Below are positions 58,098-64,000 of a stretch of 64,000 nt of DNA, piece after piece. The DNA is from DATBGZ01 sp036557785. GTDB taxonomy: Bacteria; Actinomycetota; Actinomycetes; Mycobacteriales; Micromonosporaceae. Numbering within the stretch: the first letter of the stretch is position 1; every line of letters begins with the position of its first letter. Where the stretch lies: assembly GCA_036557785.1 (NCBI GenBank), contig DATBGZ010000032.1, positions 1 through 64,000 of the forward strand, in the 5' to 3' direction. A program made the translations under genes and the position numbers. A model generated the notes under the pieces. It had not been told where the DNA came from and ran no database searches. It saw nothing but the letters and a program-made list of their open reading frames with translations.

Positions 58098-60602
58098 GTG
58101 ACCGTACGCGAGCGGTTCGGGCACCGGGTCGTGTCCCGCACGCGGGCCAGCAGCCGCGTGCTGTTCCCGGTGCACGGCTCGGCTCTGCCGTGGCTGACGG
58201 GCGCGGTGATCGCGGCCGGTCTGGCGGCGGTGGCCCTGATGCCGGTCCTGGTCGATGCCGACTTCGACGGGATGCAGCCGTGGCTCGTGCCGGCGGACCT
58301 CGTGATGGTCGCGGCGGCGAGCGCGGCAGTCGTGCGCGTCCGGGTGCGGGCGGCGGTCGCGGGTACCTCATGGACCGACTCGGCGATCCTGATCTGCATT
58401 GTCTCCCTACCCGCCGGGTGGGTCGGCCCCGATGTGCTGGCCGGGGTCCTCATCGGCAAGCTTCTCGGTGGCGTGCGGCCGTACAAGGCCCTCTACAACG
58501 CGAGCAAGGACGCGCTCTCCGCGTGCGCCGGCCTGCTCGTGGCAATCCAGTTTGGACTATCTGGCGCCGCGAACGCCCTGAGCCAGCCGGTCGCCGTGGT
58601 TCTCGTGGCGGTGAGCATCACGGCGGCGGAGATGGCGGTCGGCCTGCCGGTGCTCTCGCTGGTGAGCCGGACACCGTGGTACCGGGTCCACCGCGCCGAC
58701 GCCGACATCAAGGCCGCGTTCTTCGCCGGCAAGCTCCTCGTCACGGTCCTGGTGTTGCTCTTCTTCCCCAACGACCCCCGACTGCTCGCGCTCGTGCCGG
58801 CGGCAGTGCTCTGCCTGCACCTGCTGGTGACCGGGCGGGTTCGCGCCCGCTCCGACCGGGTGGCCCTCCAGCGGCTCGCGACGACCACGGAGAAGCTCGA
58901 CGCGTCCGACATCGATACGGTCCTCGCGTCGGCCGCTGCCGACGCGGTCTCGCTCTTCTCGGCCGAGGAGGCCGAGGTCTACCTGCGCGACGGCCCCAAC
59001 GGGCCGCGGCTGGCGCGGGGCTCGGCCCACGGCGTGGTCTGGTCGGGCGACCCGTCCCTCGCCGCTCCCCCGACGCGGGCCGCGCTCGTGGTCAGTGCGC
59101 CGATGACGGGCGACGACGGACCGCTGGGCGAGGTTCGGCTGCACTTCGCCGCGGGGCTGGGCCTCTCCGACCGCGAGCTGCTGACCCTACGAACCTTCAC
59201 GTCAGCCGTACGGACTGCGGCACGCAACGCCTCCGCGCTCGCCGTCGCGGATGAGATGGCCCGGACCTCGGCCGACGCGCTCCGCCACGATCCGCTCACC
59301 GGCCTGGCCAACCGCACGGGTCTGCAGGACATGGGGGAGCGCCTGCTCGCCGCGGACGCGCCGGTCACGCTGGTGACGATCGGCATCGACCGGGTTCGCG
59401 ATGTGAACGGATCCCTCGGGCACGGCGCCGGGGACCAGGTCCTGGTCGCGGTCGCCACGCGACTGTCCACTGTGGCGGCTCCCGGGGACATCGTGGGCCG
59501 ACTGCACGGCGACGTCTTCGCGGTGCTGCTCGGCGACGCCGGAACACTTCGGGAGGCGCGTGACCGCGCGGCCGCGCTGATCGCGAGCCTCTCCTCGCCC
59601 ATCGAGGTCGATGGCGTGCGGGTCCGCGTCGAGGCGACCGCGGGGATCGCCGACCGGCCCGCCGGACCAGTTGGGGCAGAGCAGGGCCGCGTCGCGATGG
59701 CCGAGTTGCTGCGCCGGGCCGACGTGGCGATGTGGCAGGCCAAGCGCGGTGGCCCGCGGGTTGTCCGGTATGAGCCGGATCGCGATCCCGCCGACGTGGA
59801 TGCGCTGATCCTCGGCGGCGAACTGCCCCGGGCCATCGAAGAGCGGGAGTTCACCGTTTCGTTCCAGCCCATCGTCGACCTGGCCACGGGTGCCATGGTC
59901 GCCGCCGAGGCGCTGGCCCGGTGGCGTCATCCGGTCCGGGGTGAGCTCGACCCACGTCGATTCCTCGACGCCGTCGAGCGGTCCGGCCTGCTGCCCTCGT
60001 TCGAAGAGGCGGTCCTCGACCAGGCGCTGGCCGCGCACGCGCGGTGGGTGGCCGCCGGGATCCACGCACCCGTCGCGGTGAACGCCGGGCCGCGCAGTCT
60101 GGCCGACCCGGAGTACCCGCGGCTCGTCCGGCGGATGCTCGCCCAACACGGCGCGTCTGGGGCCGACCTGGTCGTCGAGCTGACCGAGAGCCTGTCCATC
60201 GACGACCTCGCGCTCGCCGAGACCGTGCTCGCGCAGCTGCGCGAGGCCGGGGTGCGCTTGGCCCTGGATGACTTCGGCACCCGCTCCTCACCGATGGCGA
60301 TGGTGACCCGGATCCCGGGCGTCGACCTCAAGGTCGACCGGTCGTTCGTGGCGGCGATGGACCGCTCCCCGGAGTCGTTGGCGGTCGTCCGGTCCACCGT
60401 GGAGTTGGGGCGGAGCCTGGGGCGCCTCGTGGTGGCGGAGGGCGTCGAGCGCGACGACCAGCGAAGGGCGCTGCGGGCCATGGGCTGCCGCGCCGGCCAG
60501 GGCCACCTGTTCGCCCGGGCACTGCCGATCGACGACCTCATGCGCGTGCTGGCCCCGGGCCGGGATGGCGTGGCCGGCCGGGTCGCCGAGCCCCTGGCGT
60601 GA
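58098..60602 (+). CDS. membrane GGDEF-EAL protein (c-di-GMP phosphodiesterase)
   Basis: An 834-residue protein. The first 260 residues contain about seven membrane helices, followed by a GAF-like segment (about residues 280-390) and then a GGDEF and an EAL domain. The GGDEF core reads HGDVF near residue 470, so cyclase activity is unlikely; the EAL domain has AAEALARW near 602, ELTES, LDDFGTR, LKVDRSFV and AEGVE, so it should hydrolyse c-di-GMP. GTG at 58098 with GAGAGGA ahead is chosen; ATG at 58047 has no ribosome-binding site. In Streptomyces c-di-GMP controls development through BldD. Confidence 0.92.
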   Translation: MTVRERFGHRVVSRTRASSRVLFPVHGSALPWLTGAVIAAGLAAVALMPVLVDADFDGMQPWLVPADLVMVAAASAAVVRVRVRAAVAGTSWTDSAILICIVSLPAGWVGPDVLAGVLIGKLLGGVRPYKALYNASKDALSACAGLLVAIQFGLSGAANALSQPVAVVLVAVSITAAEMAVGLPVLSLVSRTPWYRVHRADADIKAAFFAGKLLVTVLVLLFFPNDPRLLALVPAAVLCLHLLVTGRVRARSDRVALQRLATTTEKLDASDIDTVLASAAADAVSLFSAEEAEVYLRDGPNGPRLARGSAHGVVWSGDPSLAAPPTRAALVVSAPMTGDDGPLGEVRLHFAAGLGLSDRELLTLRTFTSAVRTAARNASALAVADEMARTSADALRHDPLTGLANRTGLQDMGERLLAADAPVTLVTIGIDRVRDVNGSLGHGAGDQVLVAVATRLSTVAAPGDIVGRLHGDVFAVLLGDAGTLREARDRAAALIASLSSPIEVDGVRVRVEATAGIADRPAGPVGAEQGRVAMAELLRRADVAMWQAKRGGPRVVRYEPDRDPADVDALILGGELPRAIEEREFTVSFQPIVDLATGAMVAAEALARWRHPVRGELDPRRFLDAVERSGLLPSFEEAVLDQALAAHARWVAAGIHAPVAVNAGPRSLADPEYPRLVRRMLAQHGASGADLVVELTESLSIDDLALAETVLAQLREAGVRLALDDFGTRSSPMAMVTRIPGVDLKVDRSFVAAMDRSPESLAVVRSTVELGRSLGRLVVAEGVERDDQRRALRAMGCRAGQGHLFARALPIDDLMRVLAPGRDGVAGRVAEPLA

Positions 60603-60627
60603 CCGGGGCGTCCGTGCAGACGCGGTC

Positions 60628-60646
60628 CTCGCCCGCTGTGGGCGAG
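60628..60646. terminator. hairpin after the GGDEF-EAL gene
   Basis: CTCGCCC (60628-60634) and GGGCGAG (60640-60646) form a perfect 7-bp stem with a five-base loop, 26 bases after the stop codon. A TATCGT -10-like hexamer follows closely, perhaps the promoter of the YbjN-type gene. Confidence 0.6.
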
Positions 60647-60685
60647 TCGGTATCGTGAGCCGACCGGCGGACCTGGAGGCCACCT

Positions 60686-61714
60686 GTGGAAGAACCGATC
60701 TTCACCGACGACCCGGCGACGATGGATCTCAGCGCGAAGGTCGACCAGGCGTGGGTGGACTTCCAGACCGCGCTGGCGGCGGCCCTGCCCGCGCTGCCCG
60801 AGGCGGTGGTCGCGCTGGACATCACGCTCGACCCGACCGCGGCCGAGCAGGCGGAGGCGCTCTACACCGTGACCGTCGACCTCGCCGAGCCAGGCCAGGT
60901 GCGTGCCTTCGCCGTGAGCAACCGGCTGCTCCCCCGCGAGCATCAGTTGTCGATGAAGCGCCTCGGCGACGTCGCGGCGCTCGGCTGGTCGCCGCCGGGC
61001 GTCGTGCCCGGTTCCGAGCAGCGCTTCGGGCTCGAGCTGCCGCGGACCGAGGCGGTGCGGATCTCAAAGATCATCACGCGCACACTGCGCGAGGTGTACG
61101 GCTCACCCCACCCGGCGTTTCTGCTCTACACGGCGGTGGACGGCGACGGCGAACCGGTGACCGACGCTCCCTCGCTCGGCGTGGCGCGGGCGGACGAGTC
61201 CGAGGGCGTCTCGCACCTGGCCCAGGCGAGCCTCGCGGGAATGCCGTTGGAGGAGAGCGTGGCGATCACGCTCTCGTCGATGCTCAAGGTCGCGCCGGAC
61301 TCGCTGCCGGTCGACGCGGACGGCGACATCGGTATCCGCTCCGGCTCGGCCATGGTCTTCGTCCGCGTCCGCCCGCAGCCCCCGCTGGTGGAGGTCTTCT
61401 CCCCCGTGATAACCGGGGTGGACGAGAACCAGCGCCTCTACCAGCGCCTCTCCGAGCTGACCCACCACATGCCGATCGGGCGCCTCTACTTCGCCGGGGG
61501 AACGGTCTGGGCGGGCGTCACGGTGTTCGGGCGGGACTTCCGGCCGAGCCACCTCATGCTCGCCGTCGAGGTGATGACCGGTCTCGCCGACGAGCTCGAC
61601 GACCGGCTCTCCCGGGAGTTCGGCGGCCGGCGCTTCTTCGCCGACGCCGACCCCGCGGCCCCGCCGGCACCGGACCAGCCGTCCGCCGACGAACGCATCG
61701 GCCAGTACCTGTAG
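60686..61714 (+). CDS. YbjN-domain (type III secretion chaperone-like) protein
   Basis: A 342-residue acidic soluble protein. The C-terminal part (LYQRLSELTHHMPIGRLYFAGGTVWAGVTVFGRDF, then LMLAVEVMTGLADELDD) matches the YbjN/T3SS-chaperone-like domain common in actinobacteria as stand-alone proteins of unknown function. The N-terminal 200 residues show a separate alpha/beta region. GTG at 60686 is used. It is convergent with the beta-propeller gene, the two stops being seven bases apart. Confidence 0.75.
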   Translation: MEEPIFTDDPATMDLSAKVDQAWVDFQTALAAALPALPEAVVALDITLDPTAAEQAEALYTVTVDLAEPGQVRAFAVSNRLLPREHQLSMKRLGDVAALGWSPPGVVPGSEQRFGLELPRTEAVRISKIITRTLREVYGSPHPAFLLYTAVDGDGEPVTDAPSLGVARADESEGVSHLAQASLAGMPLEESVAITLSSMLKVAPDSLPVDADGDIGIRSGSAMVFVRVRPQPPLVEVFSPVITGVDENQRLYQRLSELTHHMPIGRLYFAGGTVWAGVTVFGRDFRPSHLMLAVEVMTGLADELDDRLSREFGGRRFFADADPAAPPAPDQPSADERIGQYL

Positions 61715-61721
61715 CCGCCCG

Positions 61722-63896
61722 CTACAGCGGGATCCAGGCGAGCGGAGCGAGAGTGCCGGCGTCGGTGGCGAGGATGCCGTCAGCGCCGACCGTCCACAGT
61801 GTTGTCTCGCCGGACGGGTCGACGGTGACCAGGCTGCGCTGGATCGGCGTCGTGTAGCCGTACGGATCCCCCGGGTGCGAGACGAAGCCGACCTCGCTGA
61901 TCTGGTTGTCGCTTACCCGCAAGACGAGCGCGCCGGAGGCGGCCATCCGGAACGGCGAGTTCGGCGCGCTCTGGTCACCGACGCCGGTGCCGTCCTCGAC
62001 CACGACTGGCTCGACCACGCCCGCGCCGCCATTGACCGGCAGCACGAGCAGGCCGCTGCTCGGCCAGAACAGGAACGCGTGCGGGTCGAACTCGGCCTCG
62101 GAGTACGCCCCGGGCAGGGTGTAGTGGGCCAGCCGCGCTGGTGCGTCGAGACTGCTCACATCGAACAGCGATACCTGGGTGCCGCGGACCCGGCCGTTGT
62201 CGGTCGCGTCCTGACCGACGCCGATCAGCCGCGTGTCGCCGACGGGGTGCAGGTAGGCCGAGTAGCCGAGAATCTGCAGCTCGCCCCGTACGGTAGGCCG
62301 GGCCGGGTCGCTCAGGTCCACTGTGTACAGCGGGTCGACCTGGCGGAACGTGACCACGTACCCAACCGGACCGACGAAGCGTACGGCGTAGATGCGCTCA
62401 CCCTTGCCGAGGCCGTCGACCGCACCGACCGGAACCAGACGACCGCCGGCAGGCGCCAGCACGTACACCCCGGAGTTCGAACCCTGACCGGTGTCGGTCG
62501 TGGTCGCGACCCGCAGGACCCCGTTCCATTCGGACATCGAGTACTGGTTGAGCAACTGGCCCGGTACGCTGCCGCCGCCGACGAACCGAGGCTGGCTCGC
62601 CGCGGTGTCGAACCGGTAGATGTCGGTGCGCGGCTGTGCGGGCACCGAGCCCGCAAGCTGCGGCCAGGCCGCGACCCACGCCTCGTTGCTCGCCACGTAG
62701 AGGCTGGTGGCGTTGCTGTAGACGGTGTCCCCGTCGGCCGCGATGGTGACCGGGCTGCCGTTGCTGAGCGCGTCCTGGGCCACATCGAAGCTGAGCACGG
62801 TGAGCAGATTGGTGCCGGAGTAGCTGGTCGGGCGGGTGATCGATTCGCACCCGACCTCGCTGCGCACGGTCTGACCCGCGGTGGTCACCTCGAGCCGTGG
62901 CGCCCAGGCGTCGATGCCGGCCGCGTCGATGACCGCCCGGTTGGCCGCCAGGCGTTGCTCGTCGCTGCCTTGGAGGTTCGTGGGGAAGGACAGGCGGGGC
63001 GCGGAGCGCAGCACCACCCGTACCGTCGAGCCAACCTGGCGAGCGTCCACAATGGACCCATCGGCCTGGGCCTGGGACAGGATCCGTGGCGCGTTGAGGT
63101 CGACGAGCAGCAGGCTCGGACCCATCACCGGGGTATCGACAGGCGTCGGGTCCGGCACGTCGGGAGGCGCGACGTCGGGCTCGGAGGCGTTCGGCCTGGG
63201 CTGGATGGGCGGCGCGACGGGCGGTACATCGTCCGGCGGCGCAACCGACACGGAACTGCCCATCGCAGGTCCGCCGTAGAAGCGCGCGCCGTTGGAGATC
63301 ACCAGGGCGTGGTCGCCAGCGAGGAGCAGGTCGCCGTCCCACGGCACGCCAGGACCGCCGTCGGTGCCACGCAGGTCGACGACGCCGACGAGCCGCCGGG
63401 TGGCCACGTCGACCACACTGAGCCGGCCGCCCGAGATCGTGACGATGCGCCGTCCGTCGGTCTTCACCAGATCCGGTTCGTCCACACCGGACTCCTGCAC
63501 GTTGGTGCCCGAGTAGTCGTACCCCGGCACCGGGCCCGGCTGTGCTCCAGGGCCTGCCTGGGCGCCGTCTCCGGGCTGCGCACCGTTTCCCGCCTGGTCG
63601 GGGACCCCCACCTCGCCCCGGGCCGGTCCCACCTGCGGGGGCAGCCCCGGGATCACGAACGTGCCCAAGCCGTACGGCCCGACGGCCGCCTTCGTCGCGG
63701 CCCGCAGACCGGCGAGGGCGTCGTCGCACGAGGCGAAGGCGAGCAGTTGGTACGGCCCGGTCGGCAGGGGTGGCCTGCTGGTGCAGGCGACGGCGCCTGT
63801 GGTGGCCAGACCGATCAGGGCGAGTCCGGCCGCGATTTTGACGGAACGCGGGGACGGTCGGCGTGGAGCCGGATGCACGGGGCGATCGGCGAGCAT
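61722..63896 (-). CDS. secreted beta-propeller lipoprotein
   Basis: A 724-residue exported protein. The signal peptide has an Arg-rich N-region and ends in the lipobox GAVAC (residue 38). A Gly/Pro/Gln-rich linker follows (about residues 95-125), then a large beta-propeller domain from YSGTNVQESGVDEPDLVKTDGRRIVTISGG to the end, the Beta_propel (PF09826) family pattern. The SGTNVQ.GVDEPD motif is the family's hallmark. Function is unknown; it probably binds an extracellular partner. ATG at 63896 lies five bases after the stop of the next minus-strand frame. Confidence 0.9.
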   Translation of the reverse strand: MLADRPVHPAPRRPSPRSVKIAAGLALIGLATTGAVACTSRPPLPTGPYQLLAFASCDDALAGLRAATKAAVGPYGLGTFVIPGLPPQVGPARGEVGVPDQAGNGAQPGDGAQAGPGAQPGPVPGYDYSGTNVQESGVDEPDLVKTDGRRIVTISGGRLSVVDVATRRLVGVVDLRGTDGGPGVPWDGDLLLAGDHALVISNGARFYGGPAMGSSVSVAPPDDVPPVAPPIQPRPNASEPDVAPPDVPDPTPVDTPVMGPSLLLVDLNAPRILSQAQADGSIVDARQVGSTVRVVLRSAPRLSFPTNLQGSDEQRLAANRAVIDAAGIDAWAPRLEVTTAGQTVRSEVGCESITRPTSYSGTNLLTVLSFDVAQDALSNGSPVTIAADGDTVYSNATSLYVASNEAWVAAWPQLAGSVPAQPRTDIYRFDTAASQPRFVGGGSVPGQLLNQYSMSEWNGVLRVATTTDTGQGSNSGVYVLAPAGGRLVPVGAVDGLGKGERIYAVRFVGPVGYVVTFRQVDPLYTVDLSDPARPTVRGELQILGYSAYLHPVGDTRLIGVGQDATDNGRVRGTQVSLFDVSSLDAPARLAHYTLPGAYSEAEFDPHAFLFWPSSGLLVLPVNGGAGVVEPVVVEDGTGVGDQSAPNSPFRMAASGALVLRVSDNQISEVGFVSHPGDPYGYTTPIQRSLVTVDPSGETTLWTVGADGILATDAGTLAPLAWIPL

Positions 63897-63900
63897 GCCC

Positions 63901-64000
63901 CTACGACGCGGATCGTCCTGGCCCGGTTCCCGCCGTCGCCCGGCCGGCGGAGATCGGCGCGTCGTAGGTCGGCCCGTCCACGAGCCGGGACAGCACCACC
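63901..64000 (-). CDS. end of a minus-strand gene (partial, unidentified)
   Basis: The minus strand from the window edge to the TAG at 63901-63903 is open for 33 codons with strongly G/C-biased third positions (VVLSRLVDGPTYDAPISAGR to the end GPGRSAS). The stop is five bases before the beta-propeller gene's start, so the two are probably in one operon. The product cannot be identified from this C-terminal piece. Confidence 0.5.
   Translation of the reverse strand, partial: VVLSRLVDGPTYDAPISAGRATAGTGPGRSAS

Overview
The window is very GC-rich, with almost every third codon position G or C. It carries the gene order expected around the replication origin of a filamentous actinomycete: dnaA end, oriC, dnaN, gnd, recF, a DUF721 gene, gyrB, gyrA, a DUF3566 gene, tRNA-Ile, a DLW-39 gene and tRNA-Ala, followed further on by the fhaA-fhaB-pstP-rodA-pbpA-pknA-pknB kinase and cell-wall cluster, a class E sortase and crgA. 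The XRE/DUF5753-DUF397 pair and the DUF2637 protein point to Streptomyces- or Micromonospora-like actinomycetes. The genus cannot be fixed from the sequence alone, but a relative of the Micromonosporales is my best guess. No insertion sequence, prophage or CRISPR array is visible. The one mobile element I can support is a 420-residue intein in gyrA.

Layout. 1-13485: replication core (dnaA, oriC with at least eight DnaA boxes, dnaN, gnd, recF, DUF721/DciA-like, two conserved genes of unknown function, gyrB, intein-containing gyrA, DUF3566). 13554-13954: tRNA-Ile(GAT), a 42-residue DLW-39-like protein and tRNA-Ala(TGC). 14074-22487: mixed housekeeping genes (two hypotheticals, a NagZ-like lipoprotein, a MerR regulator with a helical C-terminal region, a YbaK-type editing protein, VanZ, a DsbA/FrnE-like oxidoreductase, ProS, an SGNH hydrolase). 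22523-27776: an acyl-CoA carboxylation and oxidation cluster (TetR, biotin carboxylase, carboxyltransferase, acyl-CoA dehydrogenase). The same 14-base operator sequence stands before tetR and before the carboxyltransferase gene. 28092-32539: glutamate-cysteine-ligase-like protein, CapA-like lipoprotein, a lone PASTA membrane protein and a Pro/Thr-rich wall-anchor candidate. 33011-35561: XRE/DUF5753-DUF397 pair, a DUF2637 protein and tRNA-Leu(CAG). 35962-47194: signalling and cell-wall cluster through crgA, with pabA/trpG and sortase on the opposite strand. 47389-53906: a membrane Fe-S oxidoreductase, paired CNNM/CorC-type transporters and an NlpC/P60 hydrolase. 54828-57542: a moaC-mog-moeA-moaE molybdenum cofactor operon on the minus strand. 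58098-64000: a GGDEF-EAL protein, a YbjN-type protein, a secreted beta-propeller lipoprotein and the end of one more gene.

The genes fall into working groups: replication and topology at the origin; phospho-signalling (PknA, PknB, PstP, FhaA, FhaB) coupled to peptidoglycan synthesis (RodA/FtsW, PbpA) and septation (CrgA); short-chain acyl-CoA metabolism under a likely autoregulated TetR repressor; and molybdopterin synthesis.

Nothing here is clearly a wholly new multi-gene system. The least explained signals are non-coding or very small: perfect and near-perfect DnaA boxes outside oriC (gyrB-gyrA spacer and crgA downstream region), a duplicated ribosome-binding-site-plus-MNDWL micro-ORF unit near 57.8 kb, a series of hairpins with a six-C loop near 27.85 kb, and two long inverted repeats before the XRE gene.
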